DNA from: Centropus unirufus
Lineage: Eukaryota; Chordata; Aves; Cuculiformes; Centropidae
Direction of reading: 5' to 3'
Assembly (NCBI GenBank): GCA_013397695.1
Contig: VYZI01000135.1
Location: 675,397-739,396 of the forward strand
Length of the DNA stretch: 64,000 nt
Shown: positions 13,146-25,000 of the stretch, one piece after another
Layout: each line of letters begins with the position of its first letter
Numbering within the stretch: position 1 is the first letter of the stretch
The notes under the pieces: model-generated
Seen by the model: the letters and a program-made list of their open reading frames with translations, nothing else
Told to the model about the DNA's origin: nothing
Databases searched by the model: none
Position numbers and translations under genes: made by a program

Positions 13146-14835
13146 ATTTTGGGACATTTCGTTTCTCTTCTGTTACTTATATCTTTAAGCCTGTTCCAGG
13201 CAGTGCTTTCTGCCCTAGATAGGCTTTTCCGCAGAGCCTCACTGCAATTCTAATTCTGTCTCTAACCAAAACTGCCTCCGAGAGTGCTCTCTCTCTCATC
13301 CTCCTCCTTTCCTACACACAGGAATCAGCAAAGCTTTGGGATCCATGTAAGATCCTGGGGGGATTTGAATTTTTCTGTAGTTTGGATTAAGAGACAATTT
13401 CAGTCATTATCTGTTTGCCCAGGTATGCCTCTTGCCTTCTTCCAAACATCTGAACAACAGATCAGTAGTAACACAGGTCGGTCTTAACAAGGTTTATTCC
13501 AAACTCTAATGGTGGTTTTTTCCCCTTCATTAACAACTAAGACCACTTCTATTACTGCTTACATTCCGTATTTCATTTTTTTTAGATGTCTAATTTTTGT
13601 ACATAGAAACTACATGTCAGCATTTGCAGAGTGATTGTCACCTGGCCCCATCCAATGCAACTAAGTTAGTTCTTGTAAAAAGACTCTTATAAAGAAGGAA
13701 AAAAGAAAGTAGTCAACTTAATGCACAGTGTCCTACTATAGAGTGCACCCTGCTTGTGTGAACTGTCTTGCTGAGTGTAAGTTTTACATACAAGGCACAA
13801 AACTGAAACAGTAGAGAAGTGAGCTCTGTGGTGAGCATCCCAGTACACTGAGGAACTGAACTCTGTCCTAACAGGTTTCATTGTCCCCAGCATTTCAGGG
13901 CACCAACTAATTCCAGCAGGAGGAAAGTTTGGAGTCTTGGCTGATTATATTCTTTTTTTTTCTATGCTTGTTTGCCTAAATACATTATTCCATCAGGGTC
14001 ATGGCATGGTAATCGCTGTGTATTTCAGAGAAGACACTCTGAACTCATTGTCTCATGTGACTAAAAATGCCATTTCACCATGATACACATATTGATTATT
14101 CTTATCAACTCTGATTACAAATTGTACTGCTGTGCTGGATACCAAATAAACATATTCTAAGGTGAACCTCATCCTTTAGCCTATTAATCTAAGACCTAGT
14201 CCAGTTCAGATGTGGCAGATATTTCATTATTGCCCAGACAATATGTTCTATTATGTATGTTCAATTAGATCAAATGTGAATAAGTGCACGGTGAGACACA
14301 CCAGACCTGTGAACTACACTGCTATGTGTACTGGTCATGCCGTTGTGATGCTTTCATTGTAGCCTTTAGTTATTTTAAACCTTTGGAATGCAATGGAGAA
14401 AAATTCTTGCTTGAAATAAGTAATGCTGTTTTGTTAATTGCTACTCATTGTGTTAAATCTTTGATATATGTGGATCATTTGCATAGTGTGAGTAGCTGTA
14501 TTCTGTCTCATTCAAAACCAAAACCCAGAAAATATTATGTTGGTGTCCTACAGTAGTTGTATTATCTTGGGTTGCTATGACATTGCAAGACATAATGCAA
14601 TGTAATCACAACAGAAAGCAAATAAGTATTCTGGCCTGTGAGAGTACTGATGTAAATAGATAACGCATCTTTCTATTGAATACCACAAGAATAGAAGAGG
14701 AACAGAAACAGATCTTTGTGCAACAGCAGTTTTGAAATATATATTTACTGGGACTTATATAGGACATTCATCATGATTCTGTACTCCTGCACAATTAGAT
14801 ACATATTCCTTATGCCAAGATATCAAAGCCACTAT

Positions 14836-15290
14836 CTACAGCAAGATCTTTTTCACTTTTATAACCCTTTTTACCACTGAAGAGGGCAAAGCTTTTTTAA
14901 CTGCAAGCCTTCTGATGATATCCCAAACCTTTTGTAATGCTGACTCTTGGACCCTTTTTTTAGTCAGGCAAGGGGCTAATTTCCTTCGTGCTCTTTCCAT
15001 TGCGGGTACTCTCGCTCTTATAATTGCTGGTGGGCACACTAGAAGCTTTGTTGCAGACTTGCTGCAGAAGTACGACACTTTCCTTTGGAACTCAAGTTTG
15101 GGTCAATTTGAGAATAATTTTGACCCCACCAACAAACCAGCAACACAGTCACTCCGGCAGCATGAGCTCTGGTTGCAGCATCAATCACGTACTGAAGGCT
15201 CCATGGATGATATGAACATGCTGAGAGACAGATGCAATTGTTTCTGCAGGATGTTGAGAACTGACCTGATCTTCTGGGCTTAGACATGCA
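14836..15290. other. Unidentified segment with long frames on both strands
   Basis: Open frames of 122 codons on + (14915-15283) and 80 to 82 codons on minus (14836-15078 and 15039-15287) overlap in a segment that is richer in GC and CpG than its flanks. One minus frame is strongly basic near its end (KKRVQES, VKKALPSS, VKRVIKVKK). I do not recognise any protein family in either direction. A decayed processed pseudogene, an old repeat or chance all remain possible. Confidence 0.25.
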
Positions 15291-16677
15291 AGAGCAATAC
15301 CATGAGTCCTCCTTCCTGACTTCTGGCAGCTCTGCATCTGTCAGCTGTCTCTGCTATTCATAAGTCAGTGACATGCAGACTGATTCCCGTAAGCTTTCTA
15401 TGGCAAGAAAGAACCTGAGCTGTACTTCAAAGTCACCTTTGAGAGTTCAGAATTGCAATGTGGGCAACTTTGCTGAAGGCTGTAGGGCATGGTATAGATG
15501 GAGTTCTGTGTTAAGGGAGCTATAAGATTAAACCTATATATCGTAGTAGAAACTGTCTAAGTCTTCCATCAACTGAAGTCAGAGGGGCTTGACAGCATGT
15601 TAAGTCTCCACAGGGATTAAAAAGGTTGAAATAATTTGAATTGGGAGGCCTCCCCCTCCCTAGCTAGTTGCTAACTTAAGTAGTTTAAGGCTCAATAGAG
15701 CAATAGGAATGCTTTACATTAGCCTCCAAAACAAACTGTAACCTGATGCAACATGAGAAGCTCTGCTGAGCATATTCCCTGGCTATTGCAGCAAATGAGC
15801 GCACAGATATTCTGCTCCCAGAATAGAAGTTTCAAATTCAGTAAGAGTTGTCCCCACCCCCACACTGCCAAAAATTAGTGAATAATCTACTAAATGAGAC
15901 AGTGAGAAAAAGTGTACAAAACCCTGCCCAGTGCATGGGTCTTCAGGAGTGCTATGACACCGGCAAACTGATTTATTAGACAGAGATCATCCAAAAAAAT
16001 AAGCTGACTCAGGAGCATGGTACAAAAATGTCAGAGAAGAGAGCAATAGCTAGTAATAAAGATACTCAGGAGCCATAGCTCTCAGTAGCATCCAGCTGGA
16101 CCTTGACAGTGCCCTGGGATCCTCTCAAGAGCTCTGAACCTGATGGACACCTCTGATCTCCTTCCTGTGCCACAAATTAAAGAAATGGATGGGTTCACCA
16201 GGAGCTCTACAGATAGTTTCATTCCATCACTCTTTGACAGACTTTAATTATATAACCTAATAAAAAATGCAGACAGTATAAGAAACTAAAAAGAATTAAA
16301 TCTTATAAGTTTAACAATGTTAGCATATATATTTCCAGCCACCATAAGCAGTCCATATATTATGCATGTTAATATGTATCTGCGAGTGATATTAAAAATA
16401 GAATTCTGGTCATATGACAAACCAGTTGCTATAGTAACTACATTTTTGCTGTAGAACAGCAAAGTAATAATGTGTAAAATGTGTAAATTATCAGTGTGTA
16501 AGAGCAACTGGTGCATTTTTGCTCTGCTATTCTGCTTTGAAATGAGTCTGTCTATTCATGTGTTCTCACAACACTCCTGTTGCTGGCTCCATCTCTTCAG
16601 CTGGCCACCCTTGTAGTGTTTAAGTGAGATGTGACATCTCAGCCAAAAGAAAAAAGGTGCAGGAGAAGCAGAGACAA
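15291..16677. other. Unannotated stretch
   Basis: No gene or recognised repeat. A perfect 12-base palindrome GGGAGGCCTCCC lies at 15643-15654 and has no evident function. Confidence 0.55.
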
Positions 16678-16735
16678 TGGACTTGATCCAACATTAAAAA
16701 TGCTTATACCGATTTCAACGGACTTTGCCTTGGGC
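16678..16735. repeat. Possible ancient sauropsid repeat fragment
   Basis: ACTTGATCCAACATT, then GATTTCAACGGACTTTGCC, is a diverged form of the phrase in which GATCC...CATTGA is followed by CTTCAATGGGACTTTGCC, which I associate with old sauropsid interspersed repeats. The assignment is from memory and unverified. Confidence 0.35.
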
Positions 16736-16827
16736 CTTATGCAAACAAAGGTGATTTATGAGGGATTGCATTGAAAGGAAAAGTTCACTCATTTTTGCAT
16801 GCCACATTCTCTTGCTGAAATCAGAAG

Positions 16828-16870
16828 ACATGATGCACTTGACACTGGGGAGACGTAGGTTCGAGTACTA
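16828..16870 (+). repeat. tRNA-derived SINE relic (MIR-like head)
   Basis: GATGCACTTGACACTGGGG followed by AGACGTAGGTTCGAGTAC parallels the tRNA-derived head of MIR-type SINEs. In those, AGAGCACTxGACTxGG is followed by GGAGACCTGGGTTCGAATCC. The GGTTCGAGTAC segment (16858-16868) fits an RNA polymerase III B box. No intact tRNA cloverleaf can be folded from the flanks, so this is a relic and not a tRNA gene. Confidence 0.45.
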
Positions 16871-19800
16871 ACATGTTGGAGATTCCCATAGGTGGCTGAG
16901 ACTATTTTGGTGAATATGGGACCAATTTTCCTGAGCTTATCTCTCTTTAACCTAAATTCCAAGTTTCTAGATTTACATCCCTGTCAAATGTTTGGGGTTT
17001 TTTTTGCCATTGAAATTTCTTAGGACAGATGAGTGTTACTAAGATTTAAGAGTGGAGGAAACACATGGAATGAAGACCTGGCTTAGCTGAAATCAATAGC
17101 AAACCTCTCATTGACAGTATTTCACATTTTCTGCTTAATGTCACACTGAAGAGGGCAGTGACCTACTGGCCTACAAGAGATTGTTACCCTGCAAAAAGCA
17201 AAAGATATATTTATTTTCAGCTACAGAGAGAGGAACAATGCTTGCAGCAGTGTTGGATATGGATCAGATGTATTCCCATCCTGGGGGAATTATACAGTTA
17301 ACCAGTAAATCATTTGGCTCACTGGCTTTAATTATATTAGGTGACTGTGATATTTTATTTTATTGGGATTTCTACCTCTGCTGCAGTCCACATTTTAAAA
17401 TGAGTTGGTTGAACCTGAAGTCATTCATGATTTTAAAGTTTTGAGGCACTGTGTTTTTCCTAGTGCAACCACAGTGTAGACGTAATTATAACATAATCTG
17501 CCTTGTAACAGCACCTGCCTAAGTGGAACATGTATTTACTAACACTCCAGGAGGGACTCAAGATTGAAGGAGATCAGCTGTGTCTCTGAGCTCAGGGGTA
17601 GCCCAGTACTAAAACATGAGTCCAGACTTACTGTGTCTGAACTTCATGATACAGCCCACCCCCTGTTCTGTGTTGCAAGCAGAGACTTTTTGTTCAAATC
17701 AGTCAAAGCCCATTTTTGAAGCAAGCACATGTTCTAAAATAGAAAGTAATATTTTAAAAGCAGAATATATTTATTATGTCATTATCAAGAGCTTCTATAT
17801 TTCTCTTGGAAGATTGAAAAGAAGAACTACTGCTGCCTTAAATTCTGCTGTAAAATTATATTACTGGACCCTGTGATACTGTTCCAACCAAGAGTGATTG
17901 TATCATAGCTTTTTGAAACAAATCTTTCTATAAAGTCATGCTCTAAAATCTACAAGTGGAAATCAATAGACTTTGTATCAGATGTGGTATGTGCAAAATA
18001 TTCTTGTTAATGGTTTTATGTAACATCAAACTAATATTTTCTCTGTATTCACTGTCATTGCTGTGGAATTGGCTCTATCACTCTATGTCAGATTTCGAAT
18101 GTCTATATCACCAATTTGTGAAATAAGAATTTTCCTGGAAATTCCTTTTATGTCTAGTGGAAAAATTCATCTCTTGGTATATATCAGAAATAATTTAGTA
18201 GGAAGTGATGCTTTGGTACCTCCATCTCTGTTCTTCCTCTGTGAATTTGGTGCTCGTATGGACTGTCATGAAGCACTGCAGAGGCAGCAAAAGCGGAGGT
18301 GGCCCAGGCTCCAGAAGCAGTATGGGCCTCCCTCTGGATAATAAGCTGTAAAGCTTCATTTCCTTGCCTGTGAATTTTGCTCAGGTATATCTATGCTGTC
18401 CTACAGTGTATGCCTGCTTTGTTACCTGAAGCATGGTGTATGCTCATGTTATAGTGATTCAGGCCGAAACAAGAGAGGGGAAGCATGAGTTGTCTGATAA
18501 CAGTTCTTACTATGTGCTGCAGTGGAGTTTCTAAAGAGAAAGCCACTGCTAGAGGCTTTTCTTAAGAAGCCTCGGGTAGGTGGTTTGTTTCACCCAGAGA
18601 ACTTTTGCTTTGAAACTTGAGATCTCTAGGTAGGAACCAGGGTTTTCTAAGCAAAGAAAAATCCTTCTTTCTTTTGTTTTCAAAGAACCCCCAAGTCAAA
18701 CAGTCTACAGAATTAATGCAAGAAAATGTACATTGGTAATCCACAAAACAATATTTCATAAATTATTTGTGGTAGGGAATAATTAGAAAGCTAAATTCTG
18801 CAAAATGGTGACTGAGTGCATTATTGTTTGCTTTCCTGCATTTTTGTCACCTCCTCAGAAATTTCTTTTCCCCTAACAACAAAGAATTAAACAATATATT
18901 TCTTTGCCTTTTTTAAGCAGAGTGGTAAAGTGTATTCTGCTATGTGTCTTCCTACACTTCCTTCATGTTGAAATTGTAGCCCTATTAGAAGGTCACCTTT
19001 AACTTGAGTCATATTGTGGACTCAGAATTGCGTCATTTATACCCCTTGTCCTTCCAGCAGTATGGTCATTACTGATGGTTATGAAATAAACTTCATAATT
19101 AGGAGCTGGTCAGGAATTTCCTGACAAAATAATTTTGTGAGAAAACAATTAATTGACCATGAAGTCATGAAGTGATTTCTTCAGAAAAGATTTCTTGGGT
19201 TCAGTCTGGGATTCCAGGGCAAAACAAAGACATCTCTAGCTATTTTTAAGTGATCTCCTTCCTTCCTATGGCTTTGTCCATTTTATATTCTGCTCCATGA
19301 TCAGAGTATTCCTGGTTACTCCGTGTAATATTGTAAGTACACCAGGATTTTTCTTTTCTCCCCATTACTTCCTCAAAGGCATACAACACCAACTAATTTT
19401 GAGACATCATGGATTCTTGTCAGCAGGAAAGGGATTGTTTTTAATGGAGAAAATCTTTCTGAGGCCGAAAGAACAGTCTAAACCTTTTATGTTGTCCCCA
19501 AAGTTTGACTTTCTGCGTCACCTGTACAGGTATGGACACTTCATTTTTCAAAAGGGGAGCTAGGAACTCTTGGATGCACCCTTTTTCTTATAAAACCCTT
19601 CACATTATTATGTGTTTTACATATGGTAGCTTAAGATATATTAAAGCTTTAGAAATCTATAGGAATATTCAGTGTTCACAACTCAATGGAGGCAAAGACT
19701 GCAGAATCTATCATTCAATTTGTGAAATATTCTGAACAGAAGCCAGAACTCAATTTACATATAAATATATAATTTATAATGTGGAAATGCTTCAAGGCCT

Positions 19801-20499
19801 TCCATGCAAATGCTTTGGAATATTCTGAAAAAAAAAAAGAAAAAAAGAAGTTTCTTTTTATCCTCTTGTCTTTTGTTTCAATTAAATCATGTTTCATTGT
19901 TGCATGCATTACAATAAATTAAGAGAGCAACCTTTTCTCTCTTCGCATACAACTGGCATATAAATGACACTTCCTACATGACAAAAAACTCAGATAATTG
20001 TTTTATAATTAATTTACCTAAATTAATTTAATATAGGAAAAAGTCTGATTTTATTATAAGTGTGTCCAATTCATTTAGAGAAAATAAACAGAACATAGTT
20101 TCTAATTCCAATGTCTTTCTTCAAAACTCCATTCCTCCTGAACAGATTAGATGTTGGGGTTTTCGGTACTGAATTTTTTTCTCATTTTTGTTTCTGAGTG
20201 TCAGTGAATTCATTATGTTAGCTGGATACATAAAGTTAAATATAAAAATCAGTTCTGAGAAAATGCTTCTGAAAATATTTTTGGTATTTTAAATCTTTTA
20301 GATAAAACTTTTTTTCTTGTTTATATCCAGCTGCTGTTCTCGTGTATTTAGTTTGCTGGCAATACTGACAATAGAAACTCATCTGAGGAAAAACAACTCT
20401 GTTTTGGGAGGAAGAGCTTCTGATCACAGAAATGTGTTTTTCAGAATAAGGAACTGAATATCAAATGTGGAGACAAGACACATTGTTACAATAAATTGT
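16871..20499. other. Unannotated stretch
   Basis: Frames of up to 92 codons (for example 17181-17444, 17616-17876 and 18063-18341 on +) occur here but show no domains and no recognised similarity. No repeat is recognised. Confidence 0.55.
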
Positions 20500-23400
20500 G
20501 TTGTAGTCATTTATTCAAAGGCAAAAGTCATTCAACAAATAATTTGCTGAATGGATGCATGAGAAAACTTTTGCTGAAGGATCAATCCCATCTAGGAAAA
20601 AATGTCTCAACAGCTTCCTGACATTTCTAAAAATGCAAAAATAAAATCCTTTCTCATGGGCATATAGGTTTCTTGAATGTACAGATAAAGAAGCTCCATA
20701 CTTTAGAAGAGTGGACACTAAGAAGAAAAGGAACATTTCTGCAGATGAAGTGGCTAGGAGGTACTATGGTATTAAGTAGGAAACCGACAGTATTGGCTAG
20801 GAAAATGTGTGTCTGTTGTGAGGAATAAGGATCTGACCACAAATGGAGGTACCTGAGCAGTAAGTTAGGGAAAGATATTTTCCTGACACAGATTGTGAAA
20901 ATAAACAATACAGGCATAAAGGAAACCTTATCAAAGAGAAGCCAGACTTGGAATGTGATGATCCAGGGGAACAGATAAAAAATTGCTTAAGAAAAATTAA
21001 AAAAATAAAATAAAAATATAGGTAGGGCAAAGCTTTGAATACTAACAGTGTGTTCAACTGTTAAGAAATAGCAGCACACACAAAATAACACATCTGGGAT
21101 AAATATGTTTTTTAGAAGGCTAATAAACACCTTATTTTCCTTGCCGCAGTAATACTAAAGGTGATTATCAGAACACTTAGATTCAGAATGGACGAAGAGC
21201 TTATTGAATAGAGGAAATATTGCCAGGAACTGTAGCGCTGTGCCATTCAAGGAGACTTCAGCTGCAGCTGAAGGACCCAGTTTAATATGAGCAGTGCACA
21301 ACTCTTTCTAATGCGATAGCTGACTGATTTTCATATAAACAATGGGTCAACATGAAGTTTTGAACTGGTGTGAGTAATGAGAATGCTACAAAAACAGGGG
21401 TCTCAGAGAATGATCTTCTACATCAATCAGCAGCAGTTTGGGGGTTTGATATTTTTTTATTAAATGGAAGCTAAATAAAAACTGGTTCTTAAGTAAAGCT
21501 TCTTTACTATTTAAGACGTTAGGAAGCCTAATTAGTAGAGTCAGATTAGAAAGTTCAGTGTCTCGAATATGGATGTGCTCTGGAATATTTTGAAGTCAAA
21601 ACAGAAAAATAGCTAAAAAAATGAAGGAGAGATGTGTAGAAAGGATAAGGAGTCCAAATAGATTGAAAGCAAAAAAAAAGACTCAAAAAGGACTTAGGGC
21701 ATGAGCAGCAAACCCACAAGGTATGTAAAAAGGTATCGATCAATAAAGCAAGCTACTTGAAAAGCCAAGAACTGTAGGAAGAGAGAAATTTGCCTTATTA
21801 TGCATTGTAGAGAAAATAAAAGCAAATAAACAAAAAGGAGAAGGTTTATTGGTAGCAAAGCTAAAAAAAGAACAATGAAGTAAGCCATGCTTTGTTGCAG
21901 AGGGATCAACTTAGAGTTTCAGTATGGCTCAAAAGCAAAAATAATTTTATTTTACTTTATTTTAATTGTTTTACCAAGGGTGAAGTTGCTAAAACAATGA
22001 TTTACCTTGCTAAATAGATCAGGATATCCAAGGGGAAAGAAGAGAATGTGAAATCTCCACATCTGAGACTGTCTCAAAATCAAAAATGTTTAATATTATT
22101 ATAGATCAGGAGAAAACATGTAATCATCAGCATGAAATAATAAGAATTTGTTAGGTATAATTTTTATACATTATTTTTATGGGTGGAGAATATGACTGGA
22201 TAATGAGTATAGACCTATATTAATAAAGATGAAAAGATGTTCTGGACAATTACAGGAGACCTAACCAATTGTCATGACTGTCATGGGCTAGAGTGTGAGT
22301 TTACACCATGAGTGCAGTAGCTGTTTCTCTACACACACTTGTCCTTCAGTATCCAATGATATCCAGGAGACAGCTCCCCTCTCCCTGTAGGTAGGAGGGT
22401 GCATGTGTGCAGTTGTTGCACAGTAAATGATGTGTTCTGGCTTTTCCTCCAGTAACCATTTCCTCTACCTATACCTTTCCTTAAAAGCTTTAGTAATGAC
22501 AAAGGCATAAAATGAGACAGAGTGGTTATGAGACAAAAATGGGGTTTTTTTCCATGTGGGGAGGATCGAAGCATAATGCAGGAAGATGTGTTACCTAGAG
22601 GAATGAAACAGTAGGAAAGAGCTGTAATTCAATAGCAAAATATGCAAGGTCACTCACTTATAAGGGCGACTAGAAAGAAATTTCCTGATAACGTCTATGG
22701 CAGGAAATGTCAGCGGAGGAGAAGAACCAAGGTACATCAGTTTCAGGATATGTCTGAGCCATCTGAGGGAAGCTTCTGAGATGGTGGTAAGCCCAGTCTT
22801 CAGCTATATCAGCTGAAGTAAAGATATTACACTGAGAGTAAAGATATTAGTATGAGCATACAGGCAGGTTTTTTTCAGTCCTGATCCCCAATATATAAAA
22901 GGTGAATTCAAAACTGAAATAATATTTATTGGGGGAAAGGGTAGATTGTCTAAATGAGTACAGATTAGAATATCTTCATGTGTTTACTTCATAGGGAAAA
23001 CAGACTGGGAATGAACATGTTACTGTCTAGCAGGGGAATGAAAAAAGAGCAAGTCTTTGGGAAAATATGATAAAACTGGTTAAAGGTTAATAATTATGAG
23101 CAGAACAGGCTAAACATGAAGATGTTAATGTGAAAGAAAAATCGTCAGATAATTTCAGAATAAAGTCTTGAAATTTCCTGAAACTTGACAGCCCTCATGG
23201 AAATATAAGAGAAAAAAAAATAAAAAACACACAAACCTGAACTGAACAGAGCAAACAAAAAGCCCAACTTAAACTTTTATTTTTTACAATTTTTATTTTA
23301 TAAATGTTGAGGCATTTTTTAAATGCTTTGTAGCTTTACAAATCATTTTATATGGCATGGTTTTCAGTCATAGCAGTTGTACGTTCTGAGGAGTTAGTAA

Positions 23401-25000
23401 GATGCCTTACAGACTTACAAAGGACTTTTTAGCACTCACTAAATAGAGGAGAGAATAATTTGGCCCAACGTCTTGTAAAATGAGTATTTGCTGGAAGTTG
23501 GATTTTTTTGGTTCTTCTATGTTGGACCTCAACCCTGATATCTGTTCCTGTTCACTGAAATAGTTGACAATAGACTGTAATTGTGTCCTTGAGTGCTGTG
23601 CTCAGTTTGGAGGGGCCAAAAGACATGATGAAATAGTTTGCAGAATTAAGAGCACAGTGAAGGCTGAAATGCTCATTTAGTTTTGCTTAACCAGCGTATT
23701 TTTCTGTGATAATTTTATTCTGCCCTATCATCTTAAGATGCATAGCAAAATATTTTAATGCTGTATTTTTACATAGTGTATTTGAAATTTTTGTTGTGGT
23801 TTATGGAATTCAGCATAAAAGTCAGGAAGATACAAGTTCTCTCTGTGGTGTGACCATAGTTCTTTTCAATTTCTGGCAGCACTGGCAAATCAGCTCCTTT
23901 AATTATGTGCAGATTAAGCATGTTTGATCTCTTTCTTGGAGTGATAATATAGAGATATTCTTGCTGTATAATTAGTGAAAGCAAATAATTGACCACTTAA
24001 GCTGTATTCCTCAACGAAAATTTTTATTCTGAATTTTTAACACATCTAGTCTCACAGTGAACAAAGGCCATAAAGACTTCCAACTGTAGCCAGAAATAAA
24101 ACCCTGTTAACTCAAGTGATACAGTAGTAGATCCATAGTCCACTGAAGCCTTTAAGAAACTTGTAATTTTTAATGACTGGAAATATACTTCTTTCCTTTC
24201 ATCTCAAGGTAATGCCGAAAAATCCTTGATGACTTCAGCTGAAAGTTGCACGACAGCCATGAGAATTTACTTGTGAGATTAGAAGAAAACAAAAATGAAA
24301 TCCATTTTCATGATTATTAACCATGAAACGCTGATGGGATCTCATGGATCATACAAGATTTCAGTGGGAGGTGTCTGTGCTGAAAGACAACTGTAGTGGA
24401 GGAGGGGGCATGTAGTTAAATAGGTGGAGACATGAAGGTTTCTCCTTATTACTGTAGAACACAACAAGAAATATCAGAAATAAAAATACTGATATCTGAA
24501 GTTTTAAGAAAGGAAACATCTGAAAGGCTGGAAGTTGCATGTAAACAATAGGCCACATTGCATAAGGTCTGAGAAAGTGGCTTTAAGGAGACAAGAGTAA
24601 CAAGATTAAAACTATACCTAGGTAAAAGTAAATAATAGCCTTCCATGGGAATTAGTGTGAAGGTGCAGAGCTGCCTCCCCATCTTAGGTCTACTATTGAC
24701 CAAGAGGCTAGGGTACAGCAGGAACAGCAGGAAAGGCACAATTTACAAGTCAAGACAGTATGGAATGCTGGTAAGTGATAGGTGGTATTAGCTTTGTTGT
24801 TGTAACAGACTTATTTTGAAAGATTCCTTAACTAGAAAATGTTGCTTTTCAGTGAAAAGTGGACAAGTTAAAAATGTGCAGTTGTAAAAGTTGTAAAAGC
24901 TAAGACTTTGTGCAGTTTAATCTCCTTTTCAGATGTCTAAGTTGGCATCCAGTTGGCTGAATTTAGTGTTCAAAACTGTGCCTAGATTTTGGATGTCACA
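20500..25000. other. Purine-biased stretch, no gene recognised
   Basis: The + strand is strongly purine-rich in several places: by hand count 47 of 60 bases at 21601-21660 and 43 of 60 at 21661-21720. This bias suppresses stops on the minus strand and explains the stack of hydrophobic, phenylalanine, leucine and serine-rich minus-strand frames (20515-21057, 21555-21909, 24361-24739). None has a recognisable domain. A diverged relic resembling reverse MIR sequence may lie near 23320-23500, too weak to list. Confidence 0.5.

Larger units (their letters stand above)
8561..14835. other. Unannotated AT-rich stretch
   Basis: No gene is recognised in 6.3 kb. Contents are an A-rich CAAA-type low-complexity tract (9219-9310), a 16-base A run (12842-12857), a small perfect hairpin (13109-13127) and scattered frames under 106 codons. 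The largest, 9680-9997 on +, has no recognisable domain. Confidence 0.55.

Noticed and set aside
16858..16868. tRNA gene suggested by a GGTTCGAGTAC B box
   Set aside because: No matching acceptor, D or anticodon stems could be found around it, so it is listed as a SINE relic.
20515..21057. Stack of hydrophobic minus-strand frames, at first resembling membrane proteins
   Set aside because: Hydrophobic F/L/S content follows from the purine-rich + strand; no start context, domain or continuity.
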